Assembly (NCBI GenBank): GCA_030710605.1
Contig: CP092870.1
Span: 11,489,408-11,553,407 of the forward strand
DNA length: 64,000 nt
From: Cordylochernes scorpioides
Lineage: Eukaryota; Arthropoda; Arachnida; Pseudoscorpiones; Chernetidae
Direction: 5' to 3'
The notes under the pieces are model-generated. The model did no database searches. It had not been told where the DNA came from and was given only the letters and a program-made list of their open reading frames with translations. Below are positions 21,507 to 31,396 of the stretch, piece by piece. How positions within the stretch are numbered: position 1 is the first letter of the stretch; each line of letters opens with the position of its first letter. The translations under genes were made by a program, and so were the position numbers.

Positions 21507-22895
21507 TCAGTCTTTTCCTGGATAGAGTTGGATTATTCTGGCTAACGGCCAGTGTAGTCTCTTTAAACTCTCTTGTCCAATGAGTACCATGTCTCCCACC
21601 TTGAATGGTATGGTAGTCTTCAGGCGTCTCGTTTCTTGTCTCAGGAATCCAAAATATTCGATACGAAATCGTTCTCTAAGATCTTCTCGTACACGTTTGA
21701 TATATTGATATTTGCGGGAGAGGGTCTGGTTATCAATCAAGTCCAGGTCTGGAACGCCAACCTCTCTGACCTCATGTAAGAACAACGAAGGTGTCAATGG
21801 AGCGAGATCCTCACTTTCTTCAGTTAGGTAGGTCAGTGGGCGTGTGTTCATCAAGCTTTCGACGTCACACATTACCGTGGAAAGTTCTTCATATCCCAAG
21901 GAGGTTTGACCGAGAATCCTAAAGAGCAATTGTTTCACCATTCCAATCAAACGCTCCCACCATCCACCCCACCAAGGAGCACCAGGCGGTATGAATTTCC
22001 AGGTGATGTTTTTCAATGTGGGATCACATTTTAATCTCGAAAAATCAATCTTCTTTAAAGCATTAGCCATACCTTTGAAATTAGTCCCATTATCCGAATA
22101 CACAATCAATGGTTGGCCTCTTCGAGCAATAAATCGGCGGAAAGCTTGGAGGAAGGCTTCCATAGACAAAGATGTCACAAGTTCCAAATGAACTCCTCTA
22201 TACACTGCACATGTGAAGATGACAATCCATGCTTTCTTCTTATTCTTTAAGATAAGATGTCCAGTTAGATCAACTCCTACTATTTCGAAAACTGCAGCAT
22301 CTCGTACTATGTCTTCTGGTAATGATGTTGACTCGACGGTAGCTGGTGTCGCGGTGAATCGTTTACAGCGAATGCATTGATTGATGATCTTCTTGACGGT
22401 TTTCCTGGATCTTAGTATCCAATAGTTTTCTCTCAGAATACCGAGGAGAGTTTGTAGACCGGCGTGCCCGTGGGTTTCATGGTTCCACCTGATGAGCAAA
22501 GAAACCAAAAAGTGATCTGAGGGCAATAAAATGGGCATTCTAAAATTAGCGAAATCTTCTCTTCTGCAAATTTTAGTTTTTATTCTCAAAATCCCTGAAG
22601 AGTCTACTAGCAACTTAAAGCCTTGTAGTTTCTTATCTTCATGCCCTGAAAACGATTCTCTCTGGATAAGTCTTATCAGTATTATTTCTGACTTAGTGAT
22701 TTCCTCTGTACTGAGATCTTCTGAAATTATCTTTCTTCTATCAATCTTGGCGTTGTTGAAGAATCTGTATATCCAGGCGGTGATTCGTACTATTCTCAAA
22801 AAATGGGAATAACGTCCAAATAAATTTTCACTTTCTCTTGTCGTACACAAGGTGTTCAGGATGGTCTTGCGCCTTTCAGAATAAACAATCTCCAA
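21507..22895 (-). pseudogene. BEL/Pao integrase region
   Basis: This 462-codon open stretch of the BEL polyprotein carries the zinc-binding segment (HETHGHAGLQTLLGIL, CIRCKRF). The integrase core follows with Asp (VGVDLTGHL), Asp (YSDNGTNFKG) and the invariant GAPWWGGWWERLIG containing the Glu. The chromodomain-like C-terminus (FKVGDMVLIGQE) is at the end. It is in frame with the upstream ORF and separated only by a TAG, so it is one protein split by point mutations. Its apparent ATG is internal. Confidence 0.9.
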
Positions 22896-22961
22896 ATCAG
22901 GGATAATGGTTGATTTGGGCCACTCTTCTTGGGATACCTTTAACCATGCAAGTCCCTCCCA

Positions 22962-25900
22962 CTATCTTGTCTCCTTAAGTGATTCTGCTGAACAACCCCG
23001 AGATGGGAGGTCTGCCGGGTTTAATCGGCCTGGTATGTGGCGCCAAGATTCGGGGGAGCTAAGATTATGAATTTCCTTAACACGGTTCATCACAAAGGCT
23101 GCCCAGTTGTCTTTCCTTTGGATCCAACAGAGAGCATTGGTCGAATCGGTCCAATAAAATCTTGGAATTTCCTCAAATTCCAGATCTTGTATGACGTTAG
23201 CTGCCAAACGAGCTCCAATCAGACAAGCCAAAAGCTCCAATCTTGGGATGGTGAGTTTCTTCAGTGGAGCTACTCGTGTTCGAGCCTGTATCAATTGGAT
23301 GTCCACTCTATCTTCCTTTTCAATGCGGAGGAAAATACAGGTTGCATAGGCAAACTGACTGGCGTCGCAAAAGATGTGGAGAGTGGTTTTCTCTACATAG
23401 GAGTCCTTAAAACAAAGCCATCTAGGAATTTCTATGTTAGGCAAGTGTTTCAGTTTGCTAAACCACTTCCAAAAGCTTTGTACTAAACATCCAGGTAGGA
23501 CTTCGTCCCATGTCAACTTCTGTATCCAAGTTTCCTGTAATATCAGCTTGGGAATTAAAGTCACAGGACAAGCAACTCCTAACGGATCAAATATCTTGCT
23601 CGCTATTGAAAGTACTTTTCTCTTGGTGGTTGGTCCAATTAATTCAAAATCTTCCAAACCAATTGTCAGTGTGTCTCTATCAGTATTCCATGTTATTCCT
23701 AAAACGTTCACTTCCTTATTCAGTTGGTTCATAAGAGAAAAGTCTGTAACGTTACTCACCCAATCTCGGAGATTGAAACAAGCTGTAGAGAGCAGTTCAG
23801 TAGATTCTTTCACGAATTTCTCCGTTTCTTCAACATTCTGAAAACTGGATAAACAATTGTCAACATAAAAGGATGATTTCAACTGTTCAGCTGTGATTTT
23901 TAAATGTTCAGGAGCCTTATCTAAGTGGAGAGATAAGGTAGCTTTTAAAAGATACGGACTAGTGGTAATTCCAAAAACAACCCTTTTATGTCGATACGTG
24001 ATTAATCTTCCGTCTTCTGTGTGCCACAGGAATCGTAAATAATCTCGGTCTTCTTCTTTTATTCCAATTTGTAAAAATGATTTCTCAATATCGGAAGAGA
24101 CACCAACTTCATATTTCCGGAATTTATTTAAAAGTCTTGGTATAATTTCTATCAAATTGGGTCCCTTATCCAGACAGTCATTCAGGGAAAGTTTACCTCT
24201 CTTCCGGGCCGACGCATTGAATACTGGCCGTATTCTAGAAGTTTGACTGTTCCTTTTATACACTGGTCGATGTGGCAGGTAGTGTACACCATCTAGATTA
24301 TCCTCTCTGGCATACTCGATTATCCCCTGTTTCATCCATTCTTCAAAGATTTGTCCATACTCATTCATGTCTCCAACTTCTTCAAGTTTTATTCTCACAG
24401 AACTTAGTTGGTTTTCGGCTAGGTCTCTATTCGAAGGAATCCTTTCCTTGTCTTGCACCCAGGGTAGAGCTACCTCATAGCGCCCCTCGATATCTCGCGT
24501 CGTGGTGTGGGCGAAATGTTCCTCCATTTCAGCTTGTAATGACTGAGTCTTCTTCTCAACCTCCGCGTCAGAGACTCCAATTGCATCTAATTTCCACAAG
24601 TTTTCTAGATCCAAAGATAGAAGTGTGGTCACGCAAAGGGAGCTGATGTTATCTCTCACCTCCGTTGGAGGAATCTTTCCCATCACAGTCCATCCTAGTT
24701 TGGTACGGATTGCCACCAGTCCAGATGAGATCCTTCTCTGATCATCAGTTAGCAATCTCCCGGCGATGTCCGCGCCTATAAGGACTTCTATACGGTCTCT
24801 CATCAAATCAGACACGTCGAGTTCTTCACTCCCTTCTAAAAATGATCTTGGACACACCGGAGGTATGCTTCCACAGATAAGGGGTTGACCTAGTGCTTCA
24901 AACTCACAGCGATAGGAATTATTGATGTCAGATAAATGAATGGTATAGACCTCATGTTCAACTACGTCGGTACTCGATCCTCCAAACAAGGAATGCCGGA
25001 AGAACTCTCTCCTAGATTGTTCGTATTCCATTTCCATTGCTGTGCTATGTAAAATATACGATCTTTGGGATCCGGTGTCTATTATAGCCCGTGCCGTCTT
25101 CTCCGTTCTGTTCCCTTTGAGGGTCACTCTCAAAGTAGGTAACAAGACGTCTGGGGAGGTTGATAAGTTGGCGAGAGTTTCATCTTGCACCGTTGGAGAC
25201 TTGGAAGATCCACCTCTATCTAAAATCAGTTTTGTGCACATGACATCCAGGTGGGAAGACATGTTGCAGATCGAACAACGGACTACATTTCTGCAAAATT
25301 TACTTAAATGAGAAGGCCGAAGACATTTATAACAAACGCCTTTTTTCTTCATGAGTGATCTCTTTTCGTTTAAACTAATATTAGCTGCAAAATCACACTT
25401 AGGGCTTCCATGGTTGTCTTTACCACAAAATACACATTCATTCGATTTGTGAACTGAATTCAAAAGTTCTGAAGCTGTCGCAATTGGTTTTTCATTGTAG
25501 AATCTTGTCTTTGGATGTTTGTTTACCAAATTAGGTTTAGAAGTTGATTCATTCCCGGTACCGATTTCGTTTCTAAAACTCTTCTCCCGTGCAGTTAATT
25601 GTCTTTCCAGAAAGGTAATCAAGTCATTAATTACGTAACTTGTCGGGAGTTCTTTGTTCAATTCCAAATTAAGGTCTGCAGGTAGAAGCTTTATTATTAT
25701 CGGGCGCAACAGTTGTCCGTAAACATCAATGGACACGTTTAGTGACTCGAGACTTCTTATATGAACAGAAAGGTTGTCAAAAAGTTCGCGGAAGGTTCTT
25801 ACATCGCTTGACGTTTTGAGTGGTCTCATTGACAACAAATTGTTCATATGTCGGCTAATCAAAATGTCTTCTCGCCCAAATCTGTCTTTAAGCAATTTTA

Positions 25901-26483
25901 TAGCCTTCTCATAATTGTCCGCAGATAAAGCGAAACCTTCGACTGTGTTTAGTGCAGTTCCGCCGAGATGTGACTTCAGATAGTTAAATTTATCGATCGG
26001 GTAGAGTGAGTTGTTCTGGTGTATAGCTGCATCAAAAGAATTCCAGAACGTCAGCCATTCACTAAAGTTTCCATAAAATTTCGATATCATCAATTTCGGA
26101 AGTTTCACAGTCGTGCAGGAAGGTACATAATGTCTCATTTCATTTTCATCTATTCGTGAGTTCGAATTCGGTATATTTTCGCCATGAAAATCTGATTGGC
26201 GAATCTTTTTATTTGCCCTAAATCTCCAAGTAATATATTTCTCTCGATATTCCTCTACGCCCTGTAATTCCTTCTCTAAATCGTCAGTTTCAAGAAGCGT
26301 TTCTATTTCGTGATCCACTAATTTAAGTTCGTTAAATGATTCATTCAATTGTTCTAATAATTCTTCAAGTTCAATTCTCATTAGCGTGTCAAGTCCACTT
26401 TCAATCTTATTGCATGTTTTCGTTAAATATGATCTGTTAACAGCACGCTTCTTTTTTAAACGTAGAATTGATTCTTCCGCCAT
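22962..26483 (-). CDS. BEL/Pao Gag-protease-RT-RNase H polyprotein, 1173 aa to stop
   Basis: The protein starts MAEESILRLKKKRAV. A coiled-coil-like N-terminus (about 1-110) leads into a BEL Gag domain (about 125-300). Three CCHC-like knuckles follow (CVFCGKDNHGSPKC, CYKCLRPSHLSKFC, CSICNMSSHLDVMC; about 350-410), then a DTG aspartic protease (IIDTGSQRSYI). RT is of BEL type (DIEKSFLQIGI, catalytic FYVDNCLSS) and RNase H begins IFCDASQFAYA. It ends at TAG (22962-22964), where a Leu of the conserved Trp-rich linker to integrase is expected. It would make particles and cDNA, but integrase lies beyond the stop. Confidence 0.92.
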   Translation of the reverse strand: MAEESILRLKKKRAVNRSYLTKTCNKIESGLDTLMRIELEELLEQLNESFNELKLVDHEIETLLETDDLEKELQGVEEYREKYITWRFRANKKIRQSDFHGENIPNSNSRIDENEMRHYVPSCTTVKLPKLMISKFYGNFSEWLTFWNSFDAAIHQNNSLYPIDKFNYLKSHLGGTALNTVEGFALSADNYEKAIKLLKDRFGREDILISRHMNNLLSMRPLKTSSDVRTFRELFDNLSVHIRSLESLNVSIDVYGQLLRPIIIKLLPADLNLELNKELPTSYVINDLITFLERQLTAREKSFRNEIGTGNESTSKPNLVNKHPKTRFYNEKPIATASELLNSVHKSNECVFCGKDNHGSPKCDFAANISLNEKRSLMKKKGVCYKCLRPSHLSKFCRNVVRCSICNMSSHLDVMCTKLILDRGGSSKSPTVQDETLANLSTSPDVLLPTLRVTLKGNRTEKTARAIIDTGSQRSYILHSTAMEMEYEQSRREFFRHSLFGGSSTDVVEHEVYTIHLSDINNSYRCEFEALGQPLICGSIPPVCPRSFLEGSEELDVSDLMRDRIEVLIGADIAGRLLTDDQRRISSGLVAIRTKLGWTVMGKIPPTEVRDNISSLCVTTLLSLDLENLWKLDAIGVSDAEVEKKTQSLQAEMEEHFAHTTTRDIEGRYEVALPWVQDKERIPSNRDLAENQLSSVRIKLEEVGDMNEYGQIFEEWMKQGIIEYAREDNLDGVHYLPHRPVYKRNSQTSRIRPVFNASARKRGKLSLNDCLDKGPNLIEIIPRLLNKFRKYEVGVSSDIEKSFLQIGIKEEDRDYLRFLWHTEDGRLITYRHKRVVFGITTSPYLLKATLSLHLDKAPEHLKITAEQLKSSFYVDNCLSSFQNVEETEKFVKESTELLSTACFNLRDWVSNVTDFSLMNQLNKEVNVLGITWNTDRDTLTIGLEDFELIGPTTKRKVLSIASKIFDPLGVACPVTLIPKLILQETWIQKLTWDEVLPGCLVQSFWKWFSKLKHLPNIEIPRWLCFKDSYVEKTTLHIFCDASQFAYATCIFLRIEKEDRVDIQLIQARTRVAPLKKLTIPRLELLACLIGARLAANVIQDLEFEEIPRFYWTDSTNALCWIQRKDNWAAFVMNRVKEIHNLSSPESWRHIPGRLNPADLPSRGCSAESLKETR

Positions 26484-26572
26484 CTTGTAAACAAAGCAGC
26501 AAGTAGGGTTAGCTAGCGAGTTCCAAAATGGTCAGTTTAAAATGATTTTTTATCTAGAATTTACCTTCAACA

Positions 26573-26590
26573 GTCCCGGCTGGGATGCCA
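26573..26590 (-). other. Putative tRNA primer binding site of BEL element
   Basis: The minus strand reads TGGCATCCCAGCCGGGAC three bases after the 5' LTR. It begins with TGG, complementary to a tRNA CCA end. I could not assign the tRNA. Confidence 0.6.
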
Positions 26591-26593
26591 AAA

Positions 26594-26973
26594 TATTGTG
26601 TTTTCACCGCCACTCTGTGTTGTGACGACGATCTAAATTCTATAGAGGTAGAGTCACTCACCTCTATTCTTGGTCGACGGGGTTGAAGGTTCAAAGATTA
26701 AGGCGTCGCTGTTTATAACACTTTTAAAATATACGACGAAAACAGGAGGGAAAATTATATTTATTGCAATTTAAGAAAAATAAGTAAAGTATTATTTAAT
26801 TAATTATATATTTAAATATATACACTAAAAGAATCGGAGATCAGGGCAAATTCTAGTGTTCGTAAGTTGTTTTCAAGTTCTTCTGTTATTGTTTTCTCAT
26901 TTTTGCCGCTGCATCCCCGTAGCCGCTTCCGCCGGCCTCCCATTGGCTGCTTCGGACGTCTTCTTTTCCAACA
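26594..26973 (-). repeat. 5' LTR of BEL element
   Basis: This is the 380-bp partner of 20817-21196 with about two substitutions. It is flanked on the right by the ACATG target duplicate. Confidence 0.9.
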
Positions 26974-27305
26974 ACATGCGTAACTTCGGTGTTATCGATT
27001 AAATACAAAAAAATCAACAGAGTTAATTTTATTTATATATAAATACAAAAAAAAATTCAGCAATTCATTCAACTCAATCTAAAAAAATATTCAAAACAAG
27101 CAATTTTAAGATAACACCATATGTAAAACAGTCGGCCAAGAAAACAACAACGATATTACATCTTTCTCACATATTCACACACAATCTTGATTAATAATTA
27201 AAACTAATCTTTAACATTGTTTATTATACTTCATAATATATAATATTCGTTAGGCAAACTTTCACTCGGATAAAACCCGGGCGAAGCCGGGTACACATCC
27301 GCTAG

Positions 27306-27798
27306 TATACTATATGATGACAATGTTGATCTTTAATCCACAAGAGAAAGGATGCAAAACTACTAGGACAGAGTTCCAAGACTCTGAGTAAATACTTGGC
27401 AGAAACAGTCAGATCTATGTCAGTATCTGCGATATTTACAAGCTGTGGGTCACAGCTCCAATAGGGAAGAAGTAATATAGCAAAGTATTTATTATTTTAT
27501 TAACAGTTTATTAACTCTTTGATGAATATATATATTATTACTCTGTGTAAACTTCCCTCATTGCCCTTCTCTTGTATTTTATCAATTTTAATTAAACGAT
27601 CCAGGAGCCTGGGTTACCATTATGTTACAATTTTAATTTGTACTTGTGTTTTTAATAAATTGCTGTGTCATCTTGAAGTTTGTCTTTCCTAATTTTCTAT
27701 GTTACAATATATACCAAAAAAGGCATTTCTCCCTTTAAAGATGCATTAAAAATAATTTATTTCATTTATTGTCCCTTTTCAAAACATGAAGATGGTAA
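27306..27798 (+). other. Non-coding stretch with repeat R
   Basis: No gene was seen. 27477-27708 is a copy of repeat R, related to 19120-19310 (gtatttattattttattaac, tgctgtgtcatcttgaagtt). It carries an extra ~45-bp segment, gatccaggagcctgggttac and neighbours, absent from the first copy. 27340-27470 is unassigned. Confidence 0.6.
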
Positions 27799-27922
27799 TC
27801 TATATATACAATGTATAAAAATGAATGTATGTGTGTGTGTGACATATTTTCAAACAATAAAGTAGAGAGAGAAAATATATACATGAAGAAAGAGAGAAAG
27901 AAAATATATACATATATGAAAA

Positions 27923-28720
27923 CTACAAGATGATGATGGGAGATGATGGAAGGAAACCTCGACGCTGGAGGGTCCTGGACCAGGCGATGAGCGGGTCCTC
28001 CACCGCTTCTCCGAGCCCAAACTGGACAAAGTAGCGATAGATTCGCAACTTTGCCGACGCCAGGATGGAAAGGGGGTCGTCCTCAAGGCCGGACCCGCCG
28101 AAGATCCAAGCCTGCAGGTCAGGGGGCCGCCCTATGATGTTGAAGGCCTCTCTGATGAGAGGCCTGATGGAACGGCAGCACCAGTGACGGTGGCCGAGGG
28201 AGCGGTCGATGGACCCGCAGGCAGGACAGGAGGGGCCGACCGAGGCAGGATGGGCCGGATGGGGCAGGGCGTGGAAGGCCAACTTGAGGGCCGCGTCGGC
28301 CTCGTGGCCCGAGTAGGCGCAGCGCCGCAGCGAGGCCCAGTCGATCCTAGATGGAAGTGGACCGATGGTGGGCGACCATCTCGAGGTGAACCTTGAGATG
28401 GGCGTGGCGGCGAGGCGCGGGCGATCCAGGGCCCGTCGGGCCGAGCGGGTCGTTAGGCCGTTGAGGAACGGCGTAGCCGTCCCCCGCAGAACCACGGCCG
28501 CAGCTAGGGAGCTAGATGAAGGCGTGGACTCCGCCCCGACGCCCACGGCGTTCTCGGAGGTCAGCCTCCGACAGAAGGCGCCCAGGGCCGCGGCGTCAGC
28601 CAGGGCCGAGCGCGTAGGTCGGGCGGTGAGGTGGCCTTCCGCAAGAAGGTCCCAGGACTCGGGCTCCGCGCCAGCGGGCAGGGGCCAGGAGGTCGGGAGG
28701 GCGAAGGAACCGGCAGCCAC
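27923..28720 (-). pseudogene. LINE ORF2 C-terminal region with zinc knuckle
   Basis: This frame continues ORF2 after a frameshift near 28700. It encodes a post-RT region with a C-x2-C...H-x4-H/C knuckle (CPACGSIDRSLGHRHWCC) and ends LQRRGFLPSSPIIIL. The segment SLRRCAYSGHEADAALKLAF has a relative at 63627-63833. Such C-terminal knuckles bind nucleic acid in several LINE groups. Confidence 0.78.
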
Positions 28721-30890
28721 CGATGATTGGGATGTCCAGCAGCAGAGATGCGGGGACCGCCCGGTGATTGAGGCTCAGGATCTTGGAGGTCTCCTCCCAC
28801 AGCTTCAGCAACCGGAGACGGCGGAGCTGGAGACGCGTGCCGTCTGGTGGAGGGCGGATCCAGGCCTCGCTGCCGCTGGCGACCAGCCAGTCGAAGCCGT
28901 TCCTGCCTCCGCGGAGCGCGACCTGCACACCCTTGAGGCAGGCGAGCTGGAGTTGGGTTGCCAGGTCGAGGAGGCCGAGGCCTCCAATGGCTACGGGCCT
29001 CGCCATGACGGCGGCAGGAAGCCACGCCGTATGCTCGGGCCCCCAGACGAACCTCGCTAGTCTGGCCTGCAGTTTGGCGATGGTCGGGGGTGATGGCAGG
29101 TACCCGTGCAGGTGATGCTGGATGGTGGAGCCCACCAGCGAGTTCGCCGCTCTAGCTCGTCCGACGAGGGATAGGCCGCGGGTGAAGGGCGTCCATCTGC
29201 GGCAGGCGGACTCCAGGAGGGCGAGAAGATGCTGCTCCTGATGGGCTACGGAGCTTCTGGGGGCGATGTCGAGCCCGAGGACCCTGATGGAGGTGGTCGA
29301 CCAGGAGGCGACGAGAGGGGAGTCGCCGCGGTTGCGCCAGGCTCCGCACCAAAGGCCCGCGCTCTTCCCGAGATTGACGGCGATACCGGAGGCCCGCTTG
29401 AAGTCTTCGAGGACGGTCGCCACCCGCTCGAATTCTTCGTCGCGATGGAAAAGGAGGACGATGTCGTCGGCGTAGGCGATGACGTAGCCCACGCCGAGGG
29501 TCAACTCCAGGCGACGTAGCAGCGGCCCCGTAGCGATGCTAAAGAGGGCGGCACTCACGGCGCAGCCCTGCCTTAGGCCGTTGAGGAGGGGGAAGGCGGT
29601 GGTGTGAAAGCCTCCAGCCCGAATCGTTGCGTCCGCCCCGGCGTACAAGATGTTAATCCAGCCCATGAAGGCCGGCGGGAGGCGGAGGGACGTCATCAGG
29701 GACTCCAGGAAGCCGCGGTCCAGGGAATCGAAGGCGGACTCCAAGTCGATGCCCATGACGGCCAGCGGCGAGCCCATGGCGGTTGCCTCCTCAACAGCAT
29801 CCGTCACCTTGGCGATGTTCCAGGACGGGGACCTCCCGGGGACGACGTAAGTCTGGCATTCCGGCACAAGGGTCCGCAGGTGGGGCTTGAGGCGCCGGTG
29901 AAGGATGGCGGCCAGGACCCTGTAGTCGGCCGCGGGCAGCGCGACGGGCCTGTAGCCGTCAAGGCCGCGACCTCCGCGGGCCTTGGGCACGAGGCAGAAG
30001 GAGCTGCGCCGCGTCGACGGAGGTAGGGCACCGCGGAGCCGTGATACCGCGAACACCCGGGCCAGAGCTTCCGCGAAGAAGTCCTCGTTGAAGGCGACGA
30101 GGAGTTCGCACGGCAAGTCGTCCCAGACGGGGGCCTTTCCGCGAGGGAGGTGCTCGATGGCGTTGGCGATCTCGCTGGGGCTGATGTCCGGCAGGTGGAG
30201 CGGGTCCTCCTCACTCAGCTCGCGGGTGGTGGTGGGCGCGCTGCTGGCGATGAAGGCAGCTCCCGCAGCTGGATCGGTGGTGGGACGGGCGAAGCGGGGC
30301 TGGAAGGTCGCGAACGCCCTCCGCCGAAGCTCGGGGCCCTCGATGATGTTATCCTGCTCGTCCCTGATGACGCTGGCCGGGCGTCGGAGGCGGATGGCGC
30401 GTTCTAGGTCCGGCAGCGATGGGTAGTCGGCCCGGATGGAGGAGGCCTCGAGCTGCGCCGCGATATAGCGCCTTGCCCTGTAGATGTAGCTGTCGCTGGC
30501 AGCGTGGCGCGGATCGTGCAGGGATCTGGCCTCCGCCAGCAGTCCCGCCTTGATGGTGGTCCACCTGTCCCAAAAGATCCCGTCGTTTTCATCGTGCGCC
30601 ATTTCTTCCTCGAGCTCCCGGATGTAGTCAGCCAGATGATCGAGAACAAGGCCCGAGCGGAGCATCGCGGCCAAGCGAGGCTGGGTGGGGGAGGAGACGG
30701 CGGTGGGCGGGCCGACCTGGAGCAGCACGAGGCGGTGGTCCGAGAGGTGGTAGTGGCTGGTCGCGTAGATGGACGCGCGATCCAGGACTCCAGCAGGGAC
30801 GAGGATCCGGTCCAGGCGGCTGGATTCGACTTGGTCGCCGTGCCTGGCGACTCTGGTGGGCAGGTGGGCGGCGTCTAACTGGGTGGCCAC
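28596..30890 (-). pseudogene. LINE ORF2 endonuclease end and reverse transcriptase
   Basis: This 764-codon open frame begins in the last part of the APE-like endonuclease (SSRLDRILVPAGV, SHYHLSDHRLVLLQVG; the SDH-type catalytic motif). It then carries the full RT: ALPPSTRRSSFCLVPK, MGIDLESAFDSLDRGFL, LLNGLRQGCAVSAALFS and the catalytic YADD (VIAYADDIVLLF). The RT copies element RNA at nicked chromosomal DNA. The first ATG is internal. The true N-terminus is in 30971-31396, one base out of frame. Confidence 0.9.
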
Positions 30891-30970
30891 GTCGACCAGC
30901 GCGGCCAGGTCCAGAAGAGCGGCAAGGGCATCTGACGATGATGATGATGAGGGGCCCCGATCCCTGATAT

Positions 30971-31396
30971 TTAGTCGCCGAAGATCCAGCAGGCCCCCTC
31001 CTCCTCCTGTGCCGCTGTCGCCGCGAGGAGCTCCAGTTGTTGGTTTCTCTCGCGGGGTTCATGAGCCAGATGAACGTTGATGGCCGTCATCTCCTCGCCG
31101 TGGACATCTATGGTTGCCAAGGCAATGTGGCCCGGCCACAGGATGCGCTGTTGCAGCACGGCTACGCCTGGCCCGAAGACGCAGGCGAGTCCGGATCCCG
31201 AGATGGCTACGGGATGGGCCAATACAACAGCGTTGTAGCGGAGGCAGAGGTCTTGGCCGCTGCCCAGATGATATGCGTTTGTCTCCTGGACAAACGCGAT
31301 GTCCACGCGATGTTGCCTGAGGAGATGACATAGGGCAAGGCTCCTCCCCCGAGTGGCGAGCCCTCGCGCGTTGATGCTGGCGACGCGGTAACTCAT
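30971..31396 (-). pseudogene. LINE ORF2 N-terminus: APE-like endonuclease
   Basis: ORF2 starts MSYRVASINARGLATRGR. The early Asn, the catalytic Glu (VDIAFVQETNAYHL) and the D/N motif (CWIFGD) of the endonuclease/exonuclease/phosphatase fold are visible. The frame ends right after FGD, and shifting by one base restores the expected Leu-Asn and the remaining domain, so this is a one-base deletion. The start ATG overlaps the ORF1 stop as ATGA (31393-31396), suggesting stop-restart translation of ORF2 in intact copies. Confidence 0.88.

Larger units (their letters stand above)
20817..26973 (-). mobile_element. BEL/Pao LTR retrotransposon, young but with two stop codons
   Basis: Two 380-bp LTRs (20817-21196, 26594-26973) flank a single long minus-strand polyprotein. 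The LTRs differ at about two visible positions (cactcgcc/cactcacc and aggcatcg/aggcgtcg). The target duplication is ACATG on both sides (20812-20816, 26974-26978). A purine tract (aaaggtgggagaaa) precedes the 3' LTR and a tRNA primer site follows the 5' LTR. It is nested inside a Helitron. LTR identity near 99.5 percent suggests a recent insertion, yet two in-frame stops would block full translation. Confidence 0.93.
20666..27305 (+). mobile_element. Short Helitron split by a BEL/Pao insertion
   Basis: The left piece, 20666-20816, starts TCTATATTAATAAAATGC after an A. The right piece, 26974-27305, ends aacccgggcgaagccgggta...ccgctag before a T. Both the stem-loop before CTAG and the A/T flanks are Helitron features. 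The two pieces together make about 480 bp without coding capacity. The same family lies on the minus strand at 49198-50229 and 50770-51148, where the sequence is continuous across the BEL insertion point. Confidence 0.82.

Noticed and set aside
23037..25311. Plus-strand ORFs across the BEL element
   Set aside because: These are shadows of the minus-strand polyprotein, which has clear protease, RT and RNase H motifs.
28165..31396. Several long plus-strand ORFs (for example 28365-29060, 29604-30026, 29983-30426)
   Set aside because: They lie opposite the GC-rich LINE ORF2, where high GC content suppresses stop codons on both strands. None has a recognisable motif.
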